Origin: Glaciecola amylolytica | Lineage (GTDB): Bacteria; Bacteroidota; Bacteroidia; Flavobacteriales_D; Crocinitomicaceae | Assembly (NCBI GenBank): GCA_003856375.1 | Contig: CP034120.1 | Coordinates: 3,591,501-3,655,500 of the forward strand | Direction: 5' to 3' | DNA length: 64,000 bases | Shown: positions 1 to 8,333 of the stretch, piece after piece | How the letters are laid out: each line of letters begins with the position of its first letter | How positions within the stretch are numbered: the first letter of the stretch is position 1 | Translations under genes and position numbers: made by a program | Notes under the pieces: model-generated | Seen by the model: only the letters and a program-made list of their open reading frames with translations | Told to the model about the DNA's origin: nothing | Databases searched by the model: none

Positions 1-14
1 TCGTGATTCAGTAA
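1..14 (+). CDS. 3' end of an upstream gene, probably a T9SS protein
   Basis: The window opens in the frame gtg att cag taa, which reads V-I-Q-stop. The next gene ends with V-V-I-Q-stop, the last strand of its type IX secretion C-terminal sorting domain. A strong terminator follows at 45-76, so a plus-strand gene must end here. The identical ending suggests that the missing gene is a neighbouring T9SS-exported paralog. Only four codons are visible, so this is inference. Confidence 0.5.
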
Positions 15-44
15 GTAAACTGATTCTTAATTCATTTTTAGAAA

Positions 45-76
45 CCCCTCCCGGAATATTCCGGGAGGGGTTTTTT
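45..76 (+). terminator. Rho-independent terminator
   Basis: A 10-bp GC-rich stem (CCCCTCCCGG with CCGGGAGGGG) closes an AATATT loop and is followed by six T. It sits 30 bases after the stop codon of the upstream partial gene. Confidence 0.95.
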
Positions 77-333
77 GTTGATTAATCAATAATTGTAACA
101 ATAGTTGATGTAAAAATTAACATGACAATTGCTTTATCAATGTGAAAAATCACTGATTTCACCACCTGATAAAACTCAATAAAAACAAGGCTTACAGAAG
201 AAAAAAACCATCCATCACGAAAACTTCACGTATTAGATACTCAATATGTTATCTCAGTAAAAAGAAAAAAAATAATGTATTAATAAACTGTTATTATTTT
301 ACATTTGCCTGAACATCTACTAAATAAAAACTT
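77..333. other. Intergenic leader region of the 1512-residue T9SS gene
   Basis: This AT-rich stretch has no credible gene. It holds an odd palindrome ATTGT-A-ACAAT at 92-102 and a dyad GTGAAA-N9-TTTCAC at 142-162. Either could be an operator, but no regulator can be named. A promoter -7 box lies at 300-307. Confidence 0.5.
300..307 (+). promoter_or_regulatory. Bacteroidota-type -7 box for the T9SS gene
   Basis: TACATTTG fits the Bacteroidota consensus TAnnTTTG exactly and stands 26 bases before the ATG at 334. No good -33 TTTG is visible at the expected spacing. Confidence 0.6.
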
Positions 334-3300
334 ATGAAGAAAACACTACGAAAGTATCTCGCGATGCTATCCTTACTCGTTACATCAATTTTTTTGAGTT
401 CGGGTTGGGCACAAATCAATTACACAGCCAATTTTGATGTCGACATGCAAAGCTGGACATCACCCGGAGGAGACTTTAATCAGTTCACGGGAGCTACAGC
501 ATGTAACACCGGTGCAGTACGCACCAATCTTTACAGCGGGAATGCTGATGCGATCTTTTTATCACCTTCTTTAGGTACAGCAAGTGGTAATGGAGTTATC
601 ATGTCTTACGACTACAAAGTAGCCAACTGGAGTGCCAACACAACCGGTACATCCAACCCTTGGGGAAGCTTTGTTGTGGAGTATGCAAGTGCTGCGGGAG
701 GACCGTGGACAGCTGTTGCAGGATCTACCGTAAACCAATCGAATCACACAGTTTCAGGAAGCTGTGCGACTAAAACAATTGGTTTCACTCCTCCGGCAGG
801 AGCTCTTTTTGTTCGCTTCAACTGTATCTGGTCTGCAGGAGATTATTATCTCAACTTTGACAATATTACATTGCAAGACGCTGCTGCTCCTCCAACACCA
901 ACACAAGCAGCAGGAATCCCGACTTGTTCAGCAGGTACTACCATTGATGTTACAGGAACTCCTCCTGCAAATACGACCTGGTACTGGCAGTCAAGTGCAA
1001 CAGGAACAAGTACAGCAAATGCTTATGCAGGACCGTTTACAATCAACGCGAACGGAACTTATTACATGAGAGCATTAAACACGCTTTACAACGTTTGGTC
1101 TGCTGCTTCTTCAGTAGTAGTAAGCAACTTCCCTGTTGTTACAACTCCACCCGTTCCGACGGCAGGACAAAACCCTGCTTGTGCACCTGGAACAACGTTA
1201 ACAATGCCTACACCTGCTGCCGGTTATGTTGATTACTGGCAAACAAGTGCAAACCCACCATTCACAACTACGAACTCCGCTGCAACACCGTTAAACGTGT
1301 CTTCTACCGGAACTTATTATGTAGCTACCTATGAAACTGCAAGCCAGTGCTGGTCACCTACAAGTTCTTTAGCAGTTACAATAAACTCCGTTATCCCTGG
1401 AAACCCAACAGCGAATCCAAGCAATTACAATTACTGTACAACAGCATCTCCGATGCCGGTTGTTGCTCAGATTCCTGTTTTAAGCGGACCTCAAACCTGT
1501 ACGGTTTCAGGAAGTGCTTCAGGAACGGATAATTCTGGTGTTACTGCGACGGTAACAAACTTCAGCTGTCCGAACGGACCAATCACATCAGCTTCATTGG
1601 CTTCAACAATCAGTGGTAGTTTTTGTGGAACATGGTACTCATATAACATTGTTGTAAACGGTACTACGGTTGCAACGAACCAATGTAACCTGGCTAGCTT
1701 CAACTTAACTCCATATTTACCATTGACTTCAGTTTCAATTGTTTCTGTAGATAATGACAACTTTGGAGATGGTGTTACTTTGAACTTAACAGTTACTCTG
1801 AACTTTACAGGACCACTTCCAACTCAGCCAGCTTATACTATTGATTGGTTTAGTGCGGCTACAGGAGGAACTCAGGTTGGGAACACGGCATCTATGAATG
1901 CTTTGGGAACTTCTGTTTTGCCAACTCCAACAAACGGTACTTATACTTTCTATGCGCAAACAAACCTTGGAAACTGTATGAGTCCTGCACGTGTTCCTGT
2001 TACTGTTACAGTATCAGGTGTTGATGCACAATTGATTCCTCAAAACGTTACTTGTAACAACTTAGCGAACGGAAGCTTTACATTAGGAACTGTAAACTGT
2101 GGAACACAGCCATTTGTTTACTCTGTTGACGCAGGTGCTTTCGGGCCGATTCCTACAAACTTAGCTGCAGGTACGCACACAGTAATTGTAAAAGAGCAGG
2201 GAAGCTCGGTTCAATCAGGAACTTATACCATTACAATTACTCAACCTACAGCTCCAACAGCTTTGAACGCATTCGATGTTAACTTCTTCAATGCAATGTT
2301 GACATGGACTCCACAAGGAAATGAATCTACATGGAATGTTGAATACGGTGTTGCAGGATTTACTCCTGGAACAGGAACCCTAATCCCTAACGCTACAAAT
2401 GATACTGTTCAGGCGATTAGCTTATTACCTGATACAGAATATGAATTCTACGTTCAGGCTGGTTGTATCGGAACTTCTGCATGGGCAGGTCCATTCTCAT
2501 TCACAACAAATGCTCCTTACTTTACATGGGACGGTGATTGTGGTCCAGGTTTCATTGATATCTCCGCTACAGGAACAAACACAAACTTAACAGATGATGC
2601 TGAAGTTGGTGTAACTCTTCCTTGGGCTTGGGATGTAAACGGAACAAACGTTACAACAATTACTATTGGAAACAACGGTGGTGTTTTGTTAAATACATTA
2701 ACTGGTAATGTTGGCTACAACGTTGCAGGAAACGGATTCTACCCTTTCTGTCAGGATATGAATACACCTAACGCTGGTGGTGGAGTATTCTACCAAAGTG
2801 TTGGTACAGCTCCGAACAGACAATTTGTTGTTCTTTGGAAAGATGTTCCTCATTACACATTCCCTGCATCAACTGATGGTGCTACTTTTGAAATGATCTA
2901 TGATGAAGCATCAAGCGAAACATATTTCGTTTACCAGGATGTCATGATGGGTAACGGAGCATGGAACAACGGTGCTGATGCTGAAATCGCAGCAGTTACA
3001 CCAAATGGTACTGCAACCGTGAGCATGAACAGTGCAACATATCTTTCTAACAACTCATGTGCACATTTCTACAATGCGCTTTGTCCGAATGTACAGAACC
3101 TTATTTCAATCATTTATGTTAATGACGCAACTCTGAACTGGGATGCTGGTCAATATGGTGAAACTGAATGGACTGTAATTTATGGAGAAGAAGGATTTGA
3201 CCCAACTGTTTCGGGACAGGAATTAGGGATTTTGAACCTGAATACTTCCGATACAGATTTTGGAGGTACATTGGATCAATTGACAACATATGATGTTTAC

Positions 3301-4872
3301 ATCTATTCTGAATGTACTGGTGACAACTTGGTTTCAGGAGGTTATTTCTACCAATTCACTACAAAACCAAATTGTGCTGATGTCACAGGTCTTGCGGGAA
3401 TGACTGATGCAGATTCTCTTGAAGTAACCTGGAACTGGACTACAACAGGAGTTCTTTATCCTGTAACAGGATTCAACATTCAATACGGAATGACTGGATT
3501 TACACTAGGAACAGGTGAAATTTGGAATGCTACCGGAATCAATTTTGCTGATACCGTAGTTGATCCGAATTTAATAGGATCCGGAGTTTACCAAATTTAT
3601 GTACAAGCACTTTGTGCAGGTACAAATGACAGCTCAAATTATGTTGGACCAATCAGCGTAGTAATGCCGGCGACAAATGACATCGTTTGTGCGCAGGAAG
3701 TACTGCAATTAGATCAGACTTATACATTCAACAATGCTGCTGCGGCTGTTTCTTTAAATGAAACAAACATTGCTCCGCCTGCAACTGGTGCTCAAACCAC
3801 AACCGGATGGGTTAACTCTACTTTGAACGGTACCTTGTGGTATACATTCGTTGCTCCGCCGTCAGGTTCTGTGAGAATTAATTCTACAGCAATCAACTAC
3901 AACGGTCAGGCTGCTGTGTACTCAGCTGTAAACTGTGCGGATTTCAACACATTTACATTCATCGCTGGTAACGACGATGCTATCGGTGGAGGAAGTGTGG
4001 CTCCGAACTTCACAGTTTGTGATTTAACTCCAGGAACAAGCTACTACATTATGTATGATAAGTTTGATGCAACTTCCGGAAACTTCAGTTTGAAAATTAC
4101 TGAAATCGTATTGGAAGGTGGTGCTGCAAATGCAATTACTAATGTATGTTACGGTAACATCGTAGACTTGTACACAACAATCAACGGATTTGATTTGAAT
4201 GGTACATGGTCTTCCAACATTCCTGCTGTAAACGCGAGCATCATGAATGACTCTTTGTTTACAACAAACGGTTTGGCTTATCAGACATTTGACTTCCAGT
4301 ACCGTGTAACGGATGGTTGTGCTTACGATTCAATTGTTTCTCAGGTGAAAATCTTCCCTCCTTCAAATGCAGGACAAGACGGTATTGTTACTGCTTGTAG
4401 AAACGAACCTATCGATTTGTTGGCAGGATTGAACGGAAATGCAGATTTGAACGGTGATTGGTACGATACACAAAATATCATCATGCCAAACTCTCAGATC
4501 ACAACTGAAAACTTCCCTGGACAATACAACTATGATTACATTTCAGGAAACGGAGTTTGTCCAAATGATACTGCATTGGTTGTAGTAACTGTTTTGAACT
4601 GTAACTGGTTGTCTGTAGCTGAAAATGCATTGGAAGCAGTAAACATCTATCCAAACCCTTCTACAGGATTGGTATATGTTGAATCTACTTTCTCTACAGG
4701 AAACTTTGACTTGATCGTGATGGATGTAAACGGCCGCATGATTCAAACAAGTACAAACAGCATTTCTTTGGGTACAAACACGATCGATTTGAAAGACGTT
4801 GAAAGAGGTACTTACTTCTTCAAACTTTCAAGCGATGATGCTGAAAAAGTATTCAGAGTTGTGATTCAATAA
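334..4872 (+). CDS. Giant secreted T9SS protein with Ig-like and fibronectin III-like domains
   Basis: This 1512-residue protein starts with a Sec signal peptide (about residues 1-26, cleaved after GWAQ). Cys-rich, Thr/Ser/Asn-rich beta-sandwich repeats follow. FN3-like modules with W-x-V-x-Y-G patterns lie near residues 650-730, 940-1020 and 1030-1110, and a jelly-roll-like region lies in between. The C-terminus carries a type-A T9SS sorting domain that begins at NIYPNPSTG (about residue 1440) and ends in VVIQ. That domain directs export through the outer membrane by the PorU-dependent system and usually attachment to the surface. The protein is probably a surface adhesin or matrix protein, and no catalytic motif was recognised. 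It is transcribed alone between two strong terminators. Low-complexity composition is normal for this class. Confidence 0.9.
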   Translation: MKKTLRKYLAMLSLLVTSIFLSSGWAQINYTANFDVDMQSWTSPGGDFNQFTGATACNTGAVRTNLYSGNADAIFLSPSLGTASGNGVIMSYDYKVANWSANTTGTSNPWGSFVVEYASAAGGPWTAVAGSTVNQSNHTVSGSCATKTIGFTPPAGALFVRFNCIWSAGDYYLNFDNITLQDAAAPPTPTQAAGIPTCSAGTTIDVTGTPPANTTWYWQSSATGTSTANAYAGPFTINANGTYYMRALNTLYNVWSAASSVVVSNFPVVTTPPVPTAGQNPACAPGTTLTMPTPAAGYVDYWQTSANPPFTTTNSAATPLNVSSTGTYYVATYETASQCWSPTSSLAVTINSVIPGNPTANPSNYNYCTTASPMPVVAQIPVLSGPQTCTVSGSASGTDNSGVTATVTNFSCPNGPITSASLASTISGSFCGTWYSYNIVVNGTTVATNQCNLASFNLTPYLPLTSVSIVSVDNDNFGDGVTLNLTVTLNFTGPLPTQPAYTIDWFSAATGGTQVGNTASMNALGTSVLPTPTNGTYTFYAQTNLGNCMSPARVPVTVTVSGVDAQLIPQNVTCNNLANGSFTLGTVNCGTQPFVYSVDAGAFGPIPTNLAAGTHTVIVKEQGSSVQSGTYTITITQPTAPTALNAFDVNFFNAMLTWTPQGNESTWNVEYGVAGFTPGTGTLIPNATNDTVQAISLLPDTEYEFYVQAGCIGTSAWAGPFSFTTNAPYFTWDGDCGPGFIDISATGTNTNLTDDAEVGVTLPWAWDVNGTNVTTITIGNNGGVLLNTLTGNVGYNVAGNGFYPFCQDMNTPNAGGGVFYQSVGTAPNRQFVVLWKDVPHYTFPASTDGATFEMIYDEASSETYFVYQDVMMGNGAWNNGADAEIAAVTPNGTATVSMNSATYLSNNSCAHFYNALCPNVQNLISIIYVNDATLNWDAGQYGETEWTVIYGEEGFDPTVSGQELGILNLNTSDTDFGGTLDQLTTYDVYIYSECTGDNLVSGGYFYQFTTKPNCADVTGLAGMTDADSLEVTWNWTTTGVLYPVTGFNIQYGMTGFTLGTGEIWNATGINFADTVVDPNLIGSGVYQIYVQALCAGTNDSSNYVGPISVVMPATNDIVCAQEVLQLDQTYTFNNAAAAVSLNETNIAPPATGAQTTTGWVNSTLNGTLWYTFVAPPSGSVRINSTAINYNGQAAVYSAVNCADFNTFTFIAGNDDAIGGGSVAPNFTVCDLTPGTSYYIMYDKFDATSGNFSLKITEIVLEGGAANAITNVCYGNIVDLYTTINGFDLNGTWSSNIPAVNASIMNDSLFTTNGLAYQTFDFQYRVTDGCAYDSIVSQVKIFPPSNAGQDGIVTACRNEPIDLLAGLNGNADLNGDWYDTQNIIMPNSQITTENFPGQYNYDYISGNGVCPNDTALVVVTVLNCNWLSVAENALEAVNIYPNPSTGLVYVESTFSTGNFDLIVMDVNGRMIQTSTNSISLGTNTIDLKDVERGTYFFKLSSDDAEKVFRVVIQ

Positions 4873-4894
4873 TCAGTTTTAATCACATTTATAG

Positions 4895-4937
4895 AAAACC
4901 CCCGATTCCGTATGTACGGAATCGGGGGTTTTCTTTT
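4895..4937 (+). terminator. Rho-independent terminator after the T9SS gene
   Basis: A 12-bp stem (CCCCCGATTCCG with CGGAATCGGGGG) closes a TATGTA loop, and a T-rich tail follows. It begins 26 bases after the stop codon. Confidence 0.95.
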
Positions 4938-4949
4938 TATCTAATGCTC

Positions 4950-4980
4950 TTGCAAATAGCTCATTCATTTGGTACTTTTG
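4950..4980 (+). promoter_or_regulatory. Promoter of the 3-hydroxyanthranilate dioxygenase gene
   Basis: TTG at 4950-4952 and TACTTTTG at 4973-4980 are separated by 20 bases, which matches the Bacteroidota -33/-7 layout. The -7 box covers an in-frame TTG at 4969, so that upstream start cannot be used and the ATG at 4996 (or 5002) is favoured. Confidence 0.75.
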
Positions 4981-4995
4981 ATAAAAACACAGATT

Positions 4996-5520
4996 ATGTT
5001 AATGCCATTTAATTTACATCAATGGATTGAAGAAAACAGGGAGTTATTGAAACCTCCGGTTGGAAACAAGAATCTTTATAAAGAAGCGGGCGATTTCATC
5101 GTCATGATCGTTGGTGGTCCGAATGCACGAAAGGATTATCACTACAACGAAAGTGAAGAGCTTTTTTACCAGATCGAAGGAGACATCACAGTCGGAATCC
5201 AGCATGAAGGAAAGGCAAAAGACATCGTGATCAAAGAAGGAGAAATGTTCCTGCTTCCTGCAAGAATTCCGCACAATCCGCGTCGTGGAGCCAATACCGT
5301 TGGTTTGGTCATCGAACGTGTCCGAAAAAACACGGATATGCAGGACGGATTATTCTGGTTTTGCGAAAAATGCAATCACGAACTGAAACAATATCGATTC
5401 AAACTGGATAATATCGAGAAAGATTTTCTTCCGCGCTTCAAGGAGTTTTACACTTCTGAAGAAATGAGAACCTGCACGGCATGCGGTCATCAAATGGAAG
5501 CAGATCCGAAGTTTATTTAA
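4996..5520 (+). CDS. nbaC: 3-hydroxyanthranilate 3,4-dioxygenase
   Basis: This enzyme opens the ring of 3-hydroxyanthranilate to 2-amino-3-carboxymuconate semialdehyde in the kynurenine pathway, which leads to quinolinate/NAD or to tryptophan breakdown. The protein has 174 residues and a single cupin fold. The metal ligands His49, Glu55 and His93 are visible, as are substrate-binding Arg residues in NARKDYH and NPRRG. The two C-terminal CxxC pairs (CEKC, CTAC) form the rubredoxin-like iron site found in bacterial members. The N-terminus, PFNLHQWIEENRELLKPPVG, is typical of the family. An ATG at 5002 is an equally possible start. No other kynurenine-pathway gene is adjacent. Confidence 0.95.
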   Translation: MLMPFNLHQWIEENRELLKPPVGNKNLYKEAGDFIVMIVGGPNARKDYHYNESEELFYQIEGDITVGIQHEGKAKDIVIKEGEMFLLPARIPHNPRRGANTVGLVIERVRKNTDMQDGLFWFCEKCNHELKQYRFKLDNIEKDFLPRFKEFYTSEEMRTCTACGHQMEADPKFI

Positions 5521-5576
5521 TTTCGGCCAATTGTTACTTTTACCAAAAAAACGAATTATCCAGAAAAACGAAATCT

Positions 5577-6110
5577 ATGCAACTTTTTATCGGAATTATT
5601 TTCCCCATTCTAATTTCTATCATATCAGCAGGAGGCGTCTTGTTTATGGCTTACTTATTCCTGAAAAAAACGGGTGACCGCGAAATCAGAGCTGCTCAAA
5701 TCGAACTAAAAAAAGAACGTCAGAAACATTTTCTTCCCATGCGTGTAGAAGCTTACCAAAGAGCTGCACTTTTAATGGAACGCATTCACCCGGGAAGTTT
5801 GGTGATGCGCCTGCACAATGCGGGACATCCGGCGCGTAAGCTTCAAACTGATCTGCTTCAGGCTATCCGAGAGGAATATGACCACAATGTTTCCCAGCAA
5901 ATGTTTATATCACCTCAGGCGTGGGACATGGTGCGCAATTCGAAAGAAGAAACGATCAAGATTATCAATTTAGCCGGAAATCAAATGGATGCCACGGCTC
6001 TTTCAACAGATCTGGCAGGTAAGATTTTTGAAATCGTTGCCGAAGTAGGGAAACTTCCGACAGAGATTACGGTTGAATACCTGAGAAAAGAATTACAAGA
6101 GTTATTTTGA
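5577..6110 (+). CDS. Single-pass membrane protein of unknown function
   Basis: A 178-residue protein. One N-terminal transmembrane helix (about residues 3-27) is followed by a charged helical cytoplasmic domain with a coiled-coil-like run (REIRAAQIELKKERQKHF). The remainder is a mostly helical globular domain. The open frame extends upstream to 5481 inside the previous gene, but the ATG at 5577 gives a clean membrane anchor. It follows the AT-rich box TACTTTTA near 5535, a weak -7 match. No catalytic motif was seen. Similar anchored helical proteins occur across Bacteroidota, but I cannot name a family or role. Confidence 0.75.
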   Translation: MQLFIGIIFPILISIISAGGVLFMAYLFLKKTGDREIRAAQIELKKERQKHFLPMRVEAYQRAALLMERIHPGSLVMRLHNAGHPARKLQTDLLQAIREEYDHNVSQQMFISPQAWDMVRNSKEETIKIINLAGNQMDATALSTDLAGKIFEIVAEVGKLPTEITVEYLRKELQELF

Positions 6111-6122
6111 TACAAAATCAAA

Positions 6123-6169
6123 CAAAAATACCCGGCATTTCGACTTCGCAATGACCGGGTATTTTTGTT
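6123..6169. terminator. Bidirectional Rho-independent terminator
   Basis: Arms AAAAATACCCGG and CCGGGTATTTTT enclose a 19-base loop that itself pairs CATT with AATG. It lies just after the membrane-protein gene on the plus strand. Its A-tract also gives a T-tail on the minus strand, so it may stop transcription from the S4-domain gene too. Confidence 0.9.
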
Positions 6170-6344
6170 TTAAATAAACTATAAACGGGAATCAAACTGG
6201 TCGTAATATTACGTCCGCTGTTTGTTGTTTGAAATTCTAAATTGAAACGCTGAGCCCGGTAAAAACACAGGATCGTGTCAAAGTTTAGTTGGGCGTAATT
6301 CCGCAATATTACGTCTTACTTCCACATTTTCGAATCCGGAAGAA

Positions 6345-6560
6345 TTATTTCAGAACGATCCGTACTTCTCCCCCAACTTCAATCACATCTCCGGGAATCA
6401 ATTTCGCGCGCTTCCGCGTCTCCAATTCACCATTCCGAATAATGTCTTCATCCTCCACGATCATTTTCGCATGTCCGCCCGTTTGAGCAATTCCCACAAC
6501 CTTTAACAATCCGAGCAATTCAATATATTCGCCATTGATTGTAAATTCAATTTCTTCCAT
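6345..6560 (-). CDS. Small S4-domain RNA-binding protein (YbcJ type)
   Basis: The 71-residue product is almost entirely one S4 fold. It begins FTINGEYIELLGLLKVVGIA, and the motif TGGHAKMIVEDEDIIRNGE is the RNA-contacting loop typical of the YbcJ/RlbA group. That group consists of stand-alone S4 domains thought to bind structured RNA or ribosomal particles. The exact target here is unknown. The gene has its own -7 box only four bases before the ATG, so its message is probably leaderless. It is followed by about 170 bases with no recognisable gene. Confidence 0.85.
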   Translation of the reverse strand: MEEIEFTINGEYIELLGLLKVVGIAQTGGHAKMIVEDEDIIRNGELETRKRAKLIPGDVIEVGGEVRIVLK

Positions 6561-6564
6561 AACG

Positions 6565-6572
6565 CAAAGGTA
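6565..6572 (-). promoter_or_regulatory. -7 box of the S4-domain gene, four bases from the ATG
   Basis: On the minus strand the sequence reads TACCTTTG-CGTT-ATG. The box is a perfect TAnnTTTG, and its distance to the ATG would place the start of transcription at or beside the initiation codon. Confidence 0.65.
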
Positions 6573-6698
6573 AGTTTAAAACTGCTTACAGGAATCTCTG
6601 CCGCCACAATATCAATCACGTCAATCACTTTTGTACCTTGAACGCAGATTTTAGTCCATGAAGTTTTCCCGGAAGGTTCTTTTGGTTCATACATTGAT

Positions 6699-6714
6699 CC
6701 CGATAGTTATCGGG
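6699..6714. other. Small perfect hairpin downstream of meaB
   Basis: CCCGATA and TATCGGG pair around a two-base loop, eight bases past the meaB stop on the minus strand. No T-tail follows, so this is a weak terminator or a processing/stability hairpin. Confidence 0.45.
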
Positions 6715-6721
6715 AATTGAA

Positions 6722-7759
6722 CTATTGGTTGATGTTTCTATAAAGGCGATAAATTTCTTCCGCAGCCTGAAAGGCGGAAACAGTTCCATTCTCCACTTCT
6801 GCTTCCTTGGCTTCGATGAAAGCCCTTACTTTATCCTGAAACCACAACCCTTGAAGTAATAAATCTTTGAGCGTTTCATGCATCCAATTCAAATCCTGGT
6901 GTTTTCGCTTCGTATCAAAACTGCCATTCAGTTTGGTATGCCGCTCAAAACGTTCGATCATTTCCCAAACCTGATCCACGCCTGCTTCCGTCAAAGAACT
7001 GCAGGTAAGTACTTCCGGAATCCACCCGTTTGAGGTTGGTGGAAACAAATGAATCGCATTTTTCAACTCACGGGAAGCCAGTTTTGCTTTTTGAATATTA
7101 TCACCGTCTGATTTGGTGACCGCCAAACCGTCTGCCATTTCCATAATTCCGCGCTTGATTCCCTGAAGTTCATCTCCAGCTCCGGCTAAAAGCAAAAGCA
7201 GGAAGAAATCAACCATGGAATGAACCATAATTTCGGACTGCCCCACTCCAACCGTTTCGATCAGAATCACGTCAAATCCGGCAGCTTCACAAAGGATAAT
7301 GGTTTCTCTTGTTTTCCGGGCAACTCCTCCAAGTGTGCTTCCGGCAGCAGATGGGCGGATAAAAACCCGTTCGTTTTGCGACAAGGTCTCCATTCTCGTT
7401 TTATCACCCAAAATACTTCCACCAGTACGCTCACTGCTCGGGTCAATCGCCAGAACAGCCACTTTTTGGCGCGATTCCAGAATGGTTTTTCCGAATTTCT
7501 CAATAAAAGAGCTCTTTCCTACTCCCGGCACTCCGGTAATTCCAATCCGGACAGCGAGTCCTGAAAACGGAAGACATTTTCCGATCAATTCTTTGGCTGT
7601 TTCCTGATCTTCTTCACGTGTGCTTTCCAAAAGTGTAATTGCACCGCTCAAAGCCGTCCGGTCTCCTTTGCGAATTGCCTCAAACAGCAAATCCGGTGTC
7701 CGGGTTTCCCGAATCCGCTTTCGCGAGGAAAGCCATTCTTTCAAGCGCTTTTCGTTCAT
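6722..7759 (-). CDS. meaB: Methylmalonyl-CoA mutase-associated GTPase MeaB
   Basis: This G-protein chaperone loads and protects the adenosylcobalamin of methylmalonyl-CoA mutase. The product has 345 residues. The P-loop GVPGVGKSS lies at about residues 76-84, with downstream G-protein motifs LIETVGVGQSE (switch II region) and VTKSDG (base recognition). The helical C-terminal dimerisation arm is present. The length is normal for the ArgK/MeaB family. The start lies three bases after the cdd stop, so cdd and meaB form a two-gene operon. The mutase itself is not in the window and is presumed to lie elsewhere in the genome. Confidence 0.95.
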   Translation of the reverse strand: MNEKRLKEWLSSRKRIRETRTPDLLFEAIRKGDRTALSGAITLLESTREEDQETAKELIGKCLPFSGLAVRIGITGVPGVGKSSFIEKFGKTILESRQKVAVLAIDPSSERTGGSILGDKTRMETLSQNERVFIRPSAAGSTLGGVARKTRETIILCEAAGFDVILIETVGVGQSEIMVHSMVDFFLLLLLAGAGDELQGIKRGIMEMADGLAVTKSDGDNIQKAKLASRELKNAIHLFPPTSNGWIPEVLTCSSLTEAGVDQVWEMIERFERHTKLNGSFDTKRKHQDLNWMHETLKDLLLQGLWFQDKVRAFIEAKEAEVENGTVSAFQAAEEIYRLYRNINQ

Positions 7760-7762
7760 CGT

Positions 7763-8236
7763 TTATTTTACTCCAAAAGGGAATACTAAAATATCCTTAA
7801 TGCTGTTAAAAACCCACGTTTTTCCGTCCTGAGCAACCAAAATAATACGGATCTCTTCTTTCTGACGGGATTCCGACTCGGCAATAACCTGTCTGCAAGA
7901 ACCACAAGGTGAAACACATTCATCTTGTGCAATCAAATCTCCCTGAGCCAACACCACAATGGTTTTGACTGTTGCATTCGGATAATTCGCCCCTGCATAA
8001 AACAAAGCAACACGCTCGGCACATAATCCGCTCGGATAAGCAATATTTTCCTGGTTATTTCCTTTGATAATCGTTCCGTCTTCCAGTAAAACTGCTGCTC
8101 CGACTTTGAAATGACTATACGGAGCATAGGCATCCTTCACCGCTTCATAAGCTTTTTCTATCAGAATATATTCGGATTCAGGAAGTTCCTTCCAATGATT
8201 CAACCACTCGTAATTAATTGTTAATTGCTTCTTCAT
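7763..8236 (-). CDS. cdd: Cytidine deaminase
   Basis: Cdd converts cytidine and deoxycytidine to uridine and deoxyuridine for pyrimidine salvage. The 157-residue product carries the zinc and catalytic motif C72-A-E74 (SGLCAERVAL) and the second zinc pair C111 and C114 in SPCGSCRQV. This is the homotetrameric short-form arrangement. The start at 8236 gives MKKQLTIN and was preferred to an in-frame ATG at 8275, because that one lies upstream of the -7 box at 8254-8261. The gene is divergent from mtaB and leads the cdd-meaB operon. Confidence 0.95.
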   Translation of the reverse strand: MKKQLTINYEWLNHWKELPESEYILIEKAYEAVKDAYAPYSHFKVGAAVLLEDGTIIKGNNQENIAYPSGLCAERVALFYAGANYPNATVKTIVVLAQGDLIAQDECVSPCGSCRQVIAESESRQKEEIRIILVAQDGKTWVFNSIKDILVFPFGVK

Positions 8237-8253
8237 GCTCTTGTATAGTCTAA

Positions 8254-8261
8254 CAAATATA
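8254..8261 (-). promoter_or_regulatory. -7 box of cdd-meaB
   Basis: TATATTTG on the minus strand, 17 bases before the cdd ATG at 8236. It lies back to back with the mtaB promoter about 22 bases away, so the two promoters share a short divergent control region. Confidence 0.6.
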
Positions 8262-8282
8262 GTTAATACTTGCACCTGTATT

Positions 8283-8312
8283 TTTGTGAAGACTCGAAAT
8301 TGTCTATCTTTG
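8283..8312 (+). promoter_or_regulatory. Promoter of mtaB
   Basis: TTTG at 8283-8286 and TATCTTTG at 8305-8312 are separated by 18 bases. The ATG follows at 8334. This layout excludes the upstream in-frame ATG at 8235. Confidence 0.75.
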
Positions 8313-8333
8313 TGCCCTCAATTCTGCAAAAAA

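Noticed and set aside
4969-4995. TTG start codon for the dioxygenase gene
   Set aside because: It lies within the -7 promoter box TACTTTTG region, so the message would not include it.
6118-6306. A minus-strand open frame over the terminator at 6123-6169
   Set aside because: It is read through a strong hairpin, lacks a promoter box and shows no protein-like pattern.
6503-6694. A 63-codon minus-strand open frame next to meaB
   Set aside because: It overlaps the start of the well-supported S4-domain gene and the latter's promoter, and its translation has no domain character.
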